Part shown: one piece after another, positions 17,608 through 23,801 of the stretch
How positions within the stretch are numbered: the first letter of the stretch is position 1
How the letters are laid out: each line of letters begins with the position of its first letter
DNA from: JBKECY01 sp047975025
Lineage (GTDB): Bacteria > Bacillota > Clostridia > Lachnospirales > Lachnospiraceae
NCBI GenBank assembly: GCA_047975025.1
Contig: JBKECY010000050.1
Span: forward strand, 168,917 to 232,916
Direction of reading: 5' to 3'
Length of the DNA: 64,000 bases
Translations under genes and position numbers: made by a program
Notes under the pieces: generated by a model
Told to the model about the DNA's origin: nothing
Database searches by the model: none
Seen by the model: the letters and a program-made list of their open reading frames with translations, nothing else

Positions 17608-17664
17608 CTGAGAAATGAAAGAGAGTAGTCTACCGGATCGTTGTGAGTAAGAAAGGTGAGAGAT

Positions 17665-18411
17665 ATGAAAAAAAGAAACTGGTTTTGGGGTATATTTTTT
17701 ATATTAGCGGCAGTTGCGCTGATTGTGATGTATATGGGGGTGTTTGAACAGATTGGATTCTGGACAGTCCTTATTACGATTGCACTTGCGGCAATTGTAA
17801 TACAAAGTCTGGTGCATTTTAACTTCCCGGGGATTTTGATACCCCTGTCGATTCTTTATGTTGTCTACCAGCAGCCGTTGGGGTTCTTGTACATTAAGCC
17901 CTGGATTTTGATTCTTGCCGCCTTGCTGGCGAGTATAGGCTTAAGCATGATGTTTACCAAAAGATCTGGATTTCGAACCGGAAGTTATTATTCTTCCCAA
18001 GAATCCACACAGGATGAAACTTTTAGCTACGGCGGCTACCGTCCGCAGAGCAAAGTAGAAGAAGGCGGTGATGAGAATCACCCCTATGTAGAGGTCCGAT
18101 TTGGGGCGAGCACCCGCTATATGCATGGAAACCAGATCGAGCAGGCTTCCTTTGATGTGTCCTTCGGCTCCCTGGAAGTGTTTTTTAATGAATCGAACTT
18201 AAGTAATGGACAGGCTGATGTGTTTCTTAATTGTAAATTTGGCAGTATAGTGTTATACTTGCCAAGAAGCTGGAAAGTAACCGAAGATGTATCCTGTGTG
18301 TTCGCAGGTCTGACGGATGAACGCAGACACAGAGACACGCAAGGCGCAGAAGCGGAGCTAAAAGTCCATGGCACCATTAGCTTCGGAGGTGTTGAAATCA
18401 AATATATTTAA
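17665..18411 (+). CDS. LiaF-like membrane protein
   Basis: A 248-residue protein. The N-terminal ~100 residues hold about four transmembrane helices with short loops (a LiaF-type TM domain). A polar linker rich in Ser, Gln and Gly follows, and the C-terminal ~110 residues are the LiaF/VraT-like beta domain: F-G-A-S-T-R-Y, F-D-V-S-F-G-S-L-E-V-F-F, C-K-F-G-S-I-V-L-Y-L-P and the terminal G-G-V-E-I-K. Relatives sense cell-envelope stress. ATG 17665 follows AAAGGTGA. Here the partner regulator is a LytTR protein rather than LiaR. Confidence 0.75.
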   Translation: MKKRNWFWGIFFILAAVALIVMYMGVFEQIGFWTVLITIALAAIVIQSLVHFNFPGILIPLSILYVVYQQPLGFLYIKPWILILAALLASIGLSMMFTKRSGFRTGSYYSSQESTQDETFSYGGYRPQSKVEEGGDENHPYVEVRFGASTRYMHGNQIEQASFDVSFGSLEVFFNESNLSNGQADVFLNCKFGSIVLYLPRSWKVTEDVSCVFAGLTDERRHRDTQGAEAELKVHGTISFGGVEIKYI

Positions 18412-18424
18412 AGGAGGAACAGGT

Positions 18425-19048
18425 ATGGAGCTGTTTGTAATATCGTTATCAAGAACCTGCGGAGGCGGAGCAGGTGATGTGGCGGAAATCCTTTCGAAAC
18501 AATATGGAATTTCGGTGTATGATCATGAACTGCTGAATCTGGCAGCAGCGAAAAGCGGAATTAGTGAGAATGTGTTTGAAAAATCTGACGAGCGTGTCAC
18601 ACACAGCCTGCTTTTTTACACATATCAGAATTTATACGGCGGCGAATTTGTACCCCCGGAAAGCGGGGATTTCACCTCGGATATCGCTTTGTTCTCAGCC
18701 CAGTCGAAAGTACTGCGTGAACTGGCCAATAAGGAATCTTATATCGTTATTGGGCGCTCGGCAGATTACGTATTAAGAGACAGGCCAAACCTGATTTCGG
18801 TATTCTTGTATGCGGAACCGGAAATCTGTACCCAGAGAATCATGAAGCGTTTCGATATGGGGCAGAAAGAAGCTGAAAAGTATATAAAGAAAATTAACAA
18901 ACAGCGCAGAAGTTACTGCTCCTTCCATACCAACAGGGACTGGACAGAGGCAACAAATTACCACTTATGTCTGGATACCGGAAAACTCGGTATTGAAAAA
19001 TCAGCAGCGATAATTGCTGCCTATCTTCAGGAACGGCTCAAAGGGTAG
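18425..19048 (+). CDS. Cytidylate kinase-like family protein
   Basis: A 207-residue P-loop-type protein of the cytidylate-kinase-like family. The N-terminus I-S-L-S-R-T-C-G-G-G-A-G-D replaces a classical Walker A, as is usual in this family. Y-D-H-E-L-L, then Y-I-V-I-G-R-S-A-D-Y-V-L and K-I-N-K-Q-R-R-S-Y are further family segments. ATG 18425 follows AAAGGAGGAAC, 13 bp after the LiaF-like gene. True Cmk is encoded at 36383, so this is not the essential CMP kinase; its substrate is unknown. Confidence 0.75.
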   Translation: MELFVISLSRTCGGGAGDVAEILSKQYGISVYDHELLNLAAAKSGISENVFEKSDERVTHSLLFYTYQNLYGGEFVPPESGDFTSDIALFSAQSKVLRELANKESYIVIGRSADYVLRDRPNLISVFLYAEPEICTQRIMKRFDMGQKEAEKYIKKINKQRRSYCSFHTNRDWTEATNYHLCLDTGKLGIEKSAAIIAAYLQERLKG

Positions 19049-19096
19049 TCTTGATAAAAAAACACAAATAACGCAATGGTATTTCAGTAAAAAATA

Positions 19097-19105
19097 TGGT
19101 ACACT
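19097..19105 (+). promoter_or_regulatory. Extended -10 promoter of the DUF3793-flavodoxin genes
   Basis: TGG-TACACT at 19097-19105, about 123 bp before the GTG start. The -35 region is poor. A degenerate operator copy (19113-19128) lies just downstream over the expected start. Confidence 0.5.
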
Positions 19106-19112
19106 ACAAAAA

Positions 19113-19128
19113 GTTAGAGACTGCTTAC
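19113..19128. promoter_or_regulatory. Degenerate copy of the shared operator
   Basis: GTTAGA-GACT-GCTTAC differs by two bases from the perfect GTTAGC-N4-GCTAAC form at 5193. It sits on the start region of the promoter at 19097-19105 and pairs with the copy at 19187-19202 in RNA. Confidence 0.35.
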
Positions 19129-19133
19129 TAGCC

Positions 19134-19182
19134 CAGTGGTACACCAGACAAGGCGGGTGAAAAACCGCTTTGTCTATGCCAC
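19134..19182 (+). ncRNA. Structured 5' leader of the DUF3793 gene, unidentified class
   Basis: An 11-bp stem (19146-19156 with 19165-19175, one G-U) closes a loop GTGAAAAA. It is extended by GTGG (19136-19139) with CCAC (19179-19182) across an internal loop. Outer bases TTACTA (19125-19130) can pair with TAGTAA (19189-19194). There is no T-run after it, so it is not a simple terminator. I do not recognise it as a known riboswitch. The outer pairing may be only a by-product of the two operator copies. Confidence 0.4.
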
Positions 19183-19186
19183 ATAA

Positions 19187-19202
19187 GTTAGTAATAACTA
19201 AC
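19187..19202. promoter_or_regulatory. Shared operator, copy GTTAGT-AATA-ACTAAC
   Basis: A perfect 6-4-6 inverted repeat 27 bp ahead of the DUF3793 start, matching the pattern GTTAG(C/T)-N4-(G/A)CTAA(C/T) seen at 5193, 22840 and 22954. Confidence 0.55.
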
Positions 19203-19228
19203 GACTATGCTGCGAAAGGAGACATATT

Positions 19229-19816
19229 GTGCCAACGGCTGAAATAGTACAGTACTTTGCCAGACAAGATAGAGACATGTACCTGCCAATGCAGGTGGCC
19301 ATTCAATGTGGACCATTGCTGAAAAATGTTAAGATGGCTTCTGTAATGATTATGAGCAGACAGAATACAAGGGTGTTGATTAAAATGCTCAAAGGCACCC
19401 CGATTTCACTGCGGATCTTATATAGCGGACACAGGAAAGATGTGGTATATCTGTATCGTGAGGACAGCCTCACAGGATATCTTAACAGACCCGAGATACA
19501 AAAAGCCTTACAGTCTTTTGGATATCGCCCGGGAAGCTGCAGTCAGATTCTGAAACAGCTAGCATTTTTTGCAAAAGAGTCCTATGCACAATATCGGAGA
19601 TGTCCGCACGAGATTGGAATCTTTCTCGGATACCCGGTAGAGGATGTCAAAAGTTTTGTCGAACATAAGGGAAAGAACTGCCTGCTTCGAGGCTATTGGA
19701 AAGTGTATCATGATGTAGCCTGTGCTATGGATACATTCGAGCAGTATGACTCGGCAAAAAGCAGAGCGGTACAGGAGCTCTTACAAGGTAAGAGTATTAG
19801 AGAAATTGCATGTTAA
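19229..19816 (+). CDS. DUF3793 family protein
   Basis: A 195-residue protein recognised as DUF3793 by the C-terminal block H-E-I-G-I-F-L-G-Y-P-x-E-D-V followed by G-Y-W-K-V-Y-x-D. The N-terminal half contains a G-C/P-L-L and a V-L-I-K-M-L region. No catalytic motif or membrane segment is visible and the role of the family is not known to me. The start is a GTG at 19229 after AAAGGAG. The flavodoxin gene begins 18 bp downstream, so the two are co-transcribed and may act together in electron transfer or cofactor handling under metal limitation (inference from operators). Confidence 0.75.
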   Translation: MPTAEIVQYFARQDRDMYLPMQVAIQCGPLLKNVKMASVMIMSRQNTRVLIKMLKGTPISLRILYSGHRKDVVYLYREDSLTGYLNRPEIQKALQSFGYRPGSCSQILKQLAFFAKESYAQYRRCPHEIGIFLGYPVEDVKSFVEHKGKNCLLRGYWKVYHDVACAMDTFEQYDSAKSRAVQELLQGKSIREIAC

Positions 19817-19834
19817 GAAAGCGAGGAAGCAAAC

Positions 19835-20266
19835 ATGAGTAAAGTAACAATCGCATACTGGAGCGGAACGGGTAACACAGAAGAAATGGCAAAGCTGATT
19901 GCCAAGGGAGTAGAAGAAGGCGGCGCAGAAGCAGTACTGCAGGAAATCGAAGAGATTTCAGCAGCTGATCTGAAGGATGAAGCCATCATCGCACTCGGAT
20001 GTCCTTCTATGGGAGACGAAGTTCTCGAAGAGACAATCGTCGAGCCGTTCGTAAGTGATCTTGAGGGAAGCCTTGGAGGCAAAAAAGTGGCACTGTTCGG
20101 TTCGTATGGCTGGGGCGACGGAGAATGGATGCGCGATTGGGAGAATAGAGTTAAAGATGCAGGTGCCGTACTGATTCAGGATGCCGGACTGATCGCTAAC
20201 GAAGCGCCGGATGATGAAGCTTCAGAAAAATGCATTGAGCTTGGTAAAGCTTTAGCGTCTGCATAA
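19835..20266 (+). CDS. Flavodoxin
   Basis: A 143-residue FMN-binding electron carrier. The phosphate loop is W-S-G-T-G-N-T-E near residues 8-15. Tyr/Trp-containing loops for the isoalloxazine ring are seen in L-G-C-P-S-M-G-D and G-S-Y-G-W-G-D-G. The length is that of short-chain flavodoxins. It commonly replaces ferredoxin when iron is scarce, which fits the operator copies upstream of the operon. The start follows GCGAGGA. A terminator hairpin lies at 20302-20338. Confidence 0.92.
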   Translation: MSKVTIAYWSGTGNTEEMAKLIAKGVEEGGAEAVLQEIEEISAADLKDEAIIALGCPSMGDEVLEETIVEPFVSDLEGSLGGKKVALFGSYGWGDGEWMRDWENRVKDAGAVLIQDAGLIANEAPDDEASEKCIELGKALASA

Positions 20267-20301
20267 TTGCAAAAAAACTGATTTTGAGGGTATCTGTGTT
20301 G

Positions 20302-20338
20302 AAATGGACTTTTATTTTAGAAGATAAAGGTCCATTTT
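20302..20338 (+). terminator. Terminator of the DUF3793-flavodoxin operon
   Basis: A stem of about 12 bp (AAATGGACT at its base with GGTCCATTTT) and a loop TTTAGAAG, ending in TTTT. Confidence 0.75.
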
Positions 20339-20369
20339 AAGTTAGCATTAGGTCTTTTTGTCAAGATTA

Positions 20370-20398
20370 TTGCGAAGTGGTTTGGTTTATGTTAAAAT
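20370..20398 (+). promoter_or_regulatory. Promoter of the small protein–ATPase operon
   Basis: TTGCGA (20370-20375), a 17-bp spacer, and TAAAAT (20393-20398) preceded by TGT (extended -10). A single GTTAGC half-operator lies further up at 20341-20346. Confidence 0.65.
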
Positions 20399-20430
20399 TA
20401 TGTAAATCGTAAGCGAAAGGACGTGATATC

Positions 20431-20685
20431 ATGATAACAAAAGCAATTGTAAAGAAAGTGGGATTGTTTGCAGGCGGGCTTCTTTTTGGAACAGCAGGTG
20501 TGAAACTGCTTTCGAGCAAAGATGCCAAAAAACTCTATACAAATGTAGTGGCAGCAGGTTTGCGAGCTAAGGACAGTGTACTTGAGACAGTAACGAAAGT
20601 ACAGGAAAATGCCAGTGATGTGTTAGAAGAGGCAAAAGAAATTAACGAAGAGCGTGCGCAAAAGGACGTGGAGGAGGACGAGTAA
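20431..20685 (+). CDS. Small conserved protein (DUF6110-like), ATPase partner
   Basis: An 84-residue protein. A short hydrophobic N-terminal segment (residues ~10-25, G-L-F-A-G-G-L-L-F-G-T-A-G-V) is followed by S-S-K-D-A-K-K-L-Y, an amphipathic helix and an acidic Lys/Glu-rich tail. It resembles proteins annotated DUF6110 that often precede HMA-type P-type ATPases, which is the arrangement here: the ATPase gene starts 15 bp later. The function is unknown; membrane attachment and regulation of the ATPase are plausible. The family name is from memory and less certain than the co-occurrence. Confidence 0.55.
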   Translation: MITKAIVKKVGLFAGGLLFGTAGVKLLSSKDAKKLYTNVVAAGLRAKDSVLETVTKVQENASDVLEEAKEINEERAQKDVEEDE

Positions 20686-20700
20686 CCTCCGGAGGTAGAT

Positions 20701-22803
20701 ATGGCATACACAATTGCACATCAGCTTAAGAACCGAATCCGCTTTGAACGAAAAGCGGGTTCGATTTCTGTAGAGCAGGCTGATAAGATAGAATATTTAT
20801 TAGAACGAATTCAGGGAGTTCTGCGTACTAAGATTTACGAGCGCACCGGAAGTATCATTGTCTTTTTTGAACCGGAGGCTCGCAGAGAGGTCGTGGAGCT
20901 TGTCAAAGGGCTTGATTTGCAGCAGCTGCCGGTACCGGAAGATGTGATTTTTACAAGTGCCAGAAAGATGAATGCGGAGTATGTGGAGCGTCTGCAGACT
21001 CTCGTCTTGGGGTATGTCGTCAAAAAAGCGGCATTTTATTATCTGGTACCGCTTCCTGTGCGCTTCCTGCATACATTGTATAAAGCGGGCCGGTTCTTTG
21101 TTAAAGGACTGCGCTCACTCTTCGTCAAACGCAAGCTGGAAGTATCAGTGCTGGATGCGGTCGCAATCGCAGTTTCCATTATCCGGGGAGATTATGCTAC
21201 GGCATCATCGGTTATGTTCCTGTTGGAATTCGGTGAGACACTTGAGGAGTGGACACACAAGAAATCGGTCGCTGAACTGGCACAGAGCCTGTCACTGAAT
21301 ATCAAAAGCGTATGGATCAAGAGCAACGGCAGCGAGATCGAAATCCCGATGACCCAGCTTAAGACAAATGATCTGGTGATCGTACGAATGGGACAGATGG
21401 TTCCGGTCGATGGTCTGGTACACAGCGGAGAGGCGATGATCAATCAGGCTTCTCTGACAGGAGAGTCCTTGCCGGTGGCGAAGAGCAGCGGTTCAACGGT
21501 CTTTGCCGGAACCGTCCTTGAAGAGGGCGAAGTAGTTGTACAGGTTACCGGAGAGATTGGAGCCTCTCGGTACGAGCGAATTGTAACCTTGATTGAAGAT
21601 TCAGAGAATCTTAAGTCGTCGGTAGAATCCCGCGCAGAACATCTTGCGGATTCGCTGGTGCCGTACAGTTTCGCAGGATTTTTACTGACCTTTGCAATAA
21701 CAAGGAATGTAAATAAGGCGCTGTCATTTCTGATGGTCGATTTTTCCTGTGCCTTAAAGCTTGCTATGCCGGTTGCGGTTCTTTCAGCCATGAGAGAATG
21801 CAGCTCCTATAAGATTTATGTGAAAGGTGGAAAATTCCTCGAAGCTGTGGCAGATGCCAAGACCGTAATTTTTGACAAGACGGGTACCCTGACAAAGGCT
21901 GAACCGCGTGTGGCAGATATTATTACATTTGAAGGCAGAGACCAGGATGAAATGTTGCGGCTGGCAGCCTGCCTGGAAGAGCATTTTCCGCATTCGATTG
22001 CAAACGCTGTTGTGCGGCATGCCGAAGAGAAAGGATTGTCACACAGAGAACTTCATACAGACGTAGAGTATATTGTAGCGCATGGTATTGCTTCCTCCAT
22101 TTACAACGAACGAATCCTCATCGGAAGTTCGCATTTTATATTCAATGATGAGAAAGTGGTGATTCCGGAAAGTGAGCAGGCAGCATTTGATGCCCTGCCG
22201 CTGGAGTATTCACATCTGTATCTGGCCATCGGCGGCAGACTGGCGGCTGTCATCTGTATTGCGGATCCGATTCGTGAAGAGGCGCTTCGTATGATTCCAA
22301 GACTGCGAAAAGCTGGTATTGAAAGAGTCGTCATGCTGACTGGGGACAGTGAGAGAACGGCACGCGTCGTTGCAGAGCAGCTTGGCGTGGATGAGTATCG
22401 TGCTGAGGTTCTGCCGGAGGATAAAGCCGGGTATATTCTCGAAGAGAAGCGCAATGGGAAAGTGATCATGGTCGGTGATGGAATCAATGATTCCCTGGCT
22501 CTTTCCGTAGCGGATGTAGGGATTGCCATGAGTGAAGGAGCAGAAATTACGAAGCAGATTTCAGATATTACGCTTGCTTCAGGTGATATTGAACATTTGG
22601 TGACGTTAAAGCAAATCAGCAACAGACTGATGAAACGGATTTCAAGAAATTACAGAGGGGTCGTGGGCTTTAACTCTATCTTGATCCTCTTAGGTGTACT
22701 TTCTGTGATTACGCCAAATACGTCCGCATTGTTGCATAATCTATCGACGATTGGGATCACGGCGGATAGTACAAAAAGTCTGCTTCCGGTCAAAGAAAAA
22801 TAA
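20701..22803 (+). CDS. P1B-like metal-translocating P-type ATPase with atypical transport motif
   Basis: A 700-residue cation pump. The N-terminal ~90 residues look like an HMA-type fold without the Cys-x-x-Cys metal site. The actuator loop S-L-T-G-E-S-L-P-V, phosphorylation site F-D-K-T-G-T-L-T (Asp392), H-F-P-H-S-I-A-N (the HP motif) and V-G-D-G-I-N-D-S are all present. The membrane motif that is Cys-Pro-Cys in copper or zinc pumps reads D-F-S-C-A-L-K (Cys350), so the metal is uncertain. There are fewer N-terminal helices than in CadA/CopA. It lies next to a small partner protein and a Fur-like regulator, so a transition-metal role is likely. Confidence 0.85.
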   Translation: MAYTIAHQLKNRIRFERKAGSISVEQADKIEYLLERIQGVLRTKIYERTGSIIVFFEPEARREVVELVKGLDLQQLPVPEDVIFTSARKMNAEYVERLQTLVLGYVVKKAAFYYLVPLPVRFLHTLYKAGRFFVKGLRSLFVKRKLEVSVLDAVAIAVSIIRGDYATASSVMFLLEFGETLEEWTHKKSVAELAQSLSLNIKSVWIKSNGSEIEIPMTQLKTNDLVIVRMGQMVPVDGLVHSGEAMINQASLTGESLPVAKSSGSTVFAGTVLEEGEVVVQVTGEIGASRYERIVTLIEDSENLKSSVESRAEHLADSLVPYSFAGFLLTFAITRNVNKALSFLMVDFSCALKLAMPVAVLSAMRECSSYKIYVKGGKFLEAVADAKTVIFDKTGTLTKAEPRVADIITFEGRDQDEMLRLAACLEEHFPHSIANAVVRHAEEKGLSHRELHTDVEYIVAHGIASSIYNERILIGSSHFIFNDEKVVIPESEQAAFDALPLEYSHLYLAIGGRLAAVICIADPIREEALRMIPRLRKAGIERVVMLTGDSERTARVVAEQLGVDEYRAEVLPEDKAGYILEEKRNGKVIMVGDGINDSLALSVADVGIAMSEGAEITKQISDITLASGDIEHLVTLKQISNRLMKRISRNYRGVVGFNSILILLGVLSVITPNTSALLHNLSTIGITADSTKSLLPVKEK

Positions 22804-22831
22804 ACAAATCCAACATTTTTTCGGATTCACC

Positions 22832-22860
22832 TTGACAAAGTTAGCGTATGCTAATATACT
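22832..22860 (+). promoter_or_regulatory. Strong sigma-A promoter ahead of the Fur-like gene
   Basis: A perfect TTGACA (22832-22837), a 17-bp spacer and TATACT (22855-22860). The spacer is occupied by the operator at 22840-22855, so the bound protein would block RNA polymerase. Confidence 0.85.
22840..22855. promoter_or_regulatory. Shared operator GTTAGC-GTAT-GCTAAT
   Basis: A 6-4-6 inverted repeat with one mismatch, lying between the -35 and -10 of the promoter at 22832-22860. The first nine bases and the GCTAA half are identical to the site at 5193. Confidence 0.65.
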
Positions 22861-22881
22861 GTTACTTATAAAGAATCTAGT

Positions 22882-22944
22882 GGACGTTGTCAGATCCGTA
22901 TCCTCCGATGGTGGAGGGCTGCGGATCTTAGATGTCCGTTTTTT
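22882..22944 (+). terminator. Leader terminator / end of a possible ~78-nt RNA
   Basis: GGAC (22882-22885) with GTCC (22934-22937) encloses AGATCCG/CGGATCT and CCTCC/GGAGG stems, then TTTTTT at 22939-22944. It lies 20-80 bases after the promoter and before the Fur-like gene. It would either end a short RNA or act as an attenuator for the gene. Confidence 0.6.
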
Positions 22945-22953
22945 GGCAGGCAA

Positions 22954-22969
22954 GTTAGCTAACGCTAAT
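22954..22969. promoter_or_regulatory. Shared operator, second copy before the Fur-like gene
   Basis: GTTAGC-TAAC-GCTAAT, 30 bp ahead of the ATG at 22999. A weak promoter, TTGGCA (22943-22948) with TAATGC (22966-22971) 17 bp away, overlaps it. Confidence 0.55.
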
Positions 22970-22998
22970 GCAAACATATAGGTAGCAGGAGGAGTGCA

Positions 22999-23388
22999 AT
23001 GGGTAAAGAAGACATATTGGTACAGCTTCGCAAGTCAGGGTTTAGAGTGACAAGCCAGAGAAAAATGATTATAGATATCATTCTTAGCAGTGAATATTCA
23101 TGCTGCAAAGAGATTTATTATCAGGTACACAAAAAAGATCCTTCCATAGGTATGGCAACTGTGTATCGTATGATTAAAATACTAGATGAGACCGGCCTCA
23201 TTGACAGAAAACGCCAGTACAGCATCGTATCAGACCATGTGGACAATCTCTGTGAGGGCTGCGCGCTCCTGGAAGACCACACCTATGCCCCTCATCTTAC
23301 CCCCGATGAGTGGAAGGAAGTGCTGATGCTCGGCCTTGAGGCCAAAGGGTATCTGCAAGTGAAGGAAGATATTGCGATTGCGAACTGA
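22999..23388 (+). CDS. Short Fur-family transcriptional regulator
   Basis: A 129-residue winged-helix protein of the Fur superfamily. The DNA-binding half is clear: F-R-V-T-S-Q-R-K-M-I-I near the N-terminus and the recognition helix region S-I-G-M-A-T-V-Y-R-M-I-K. In the C-terminal half the His-rich metal site of Fur (H-H-H-x-H) is absent; it has D-H-V-D-N-L-C-E-G-C, so one Cys-x-x-Cys pair remains and the second is missing. The RBS GGAGGAG precedes ATG 22999. Two copies of the shared operator lie upstream, suggesting autoregulation. It could sense a metal, peroxide or haem by a reduced site. Confidence 0.8.
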   Translation: MGKEDILVQLRKSGFRVTSQRKMIIDIILSSEYSCCKEIYYQVHKKDPSIGMATVYRMIKILDETGLIDRKRQYSIVSDHVDNLCEGCALLEDHTYAPHLTPDEWKEVLMLGLEAKGYLQVKEDIAIAN

Positions 23389-23457
23389 TTTAGCAGAGGT
23401 CATAGAGTACAAATCGTAAAAGTGCCGTAAAATGCTGTAAAAAGATTTGATAAAAGG

Positions 23458-23485
23458 TTGACGAAAGAAAATTATCTGATATAAT
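23458..23485 (+). promoter_or_regulatory. Strong promoter of rpsU
   Basis: TTGACG (23458-23463), a 16-bp spacer, perfect TATAAT (23480-23485) preceded by TGA (extended -10). Confidence 0.8.
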
Positions 23486-23563
23486 AGGTTTAGTGCAGTA
23501 AAAATACCCAAACAGTTGTATTTTAGCACAATCTGCAACTGGAGGGAGGTTAGGTGCGAGGTT

Positions 23564-23740
23564 ATGTCAAACGTAATAGTTAAAGAAAACGAGACTTTAG
23601 ACAGTGCTCTACGCAGATTCAAGCGAAACTGTGCAAAAGCAGGGATTCAGCAGGAAATCCGCAAGAGAGAGCATTACGAGAAACCAAGCGTTCGTCGTAA
23701 GAAGAAGTCGGAAGCCGCAAGAAAAAGAAAATATAATTAA
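23564..23740 (+). CDS. rpsU: Ribosomal protein bS21
   Basis: A 58-residue small-subunit ribosomal protein. It begins S-N-V-I-V-K-E-N-E-T-L-D-S-A-L-R-R-F-K-R and ends with the highly basic R-R-K-K-K-S-E-A-A-R-K-R tail typical of bS21. ATG 23564 is chosen because AGGTG lies 7 bases before it and the protein then has the family's normal N-terminus. It stands alone between its own strong promoter and a terminator; the yqeY gene found next to rpsU in many Firmicutes is absent. Confidence 0.96.
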   Translation: MSNVIVKENETLDSALRRFKRNCAKAGIQQEIRKREHYEKPSVRRKKKSEAARKRKYN

Positions 23741-23745
23741 TATGC

Positions 23746-23783
23746 AAAAAAATCCCCTGCCCGTTGTTGGATGGGGATTTTTT
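23746..23783 (+). terminator. Terminator of rpsU
   Basis: AAAAAATCCCC pairs with GGGGATTTTTT around a 16-base loop, giving a short strong stem with a T-run. The cardiolipin synthase gene starts about 20 bases later, so it may rely on read-through. Confidence 0.9.
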
Positions 23784-23801
23784 GTGGCATCAGGGGGAAT
23801 T

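Noticed and set aside
19131..19145. Sequence like a tRNA D-arm (AGCCCAGTGGTA)
   Set aside because: No acceptor stem, anticodon arm of correct size or T-arm with TTCGA is found around it; the flanking bases fit a leader hairpin instead.
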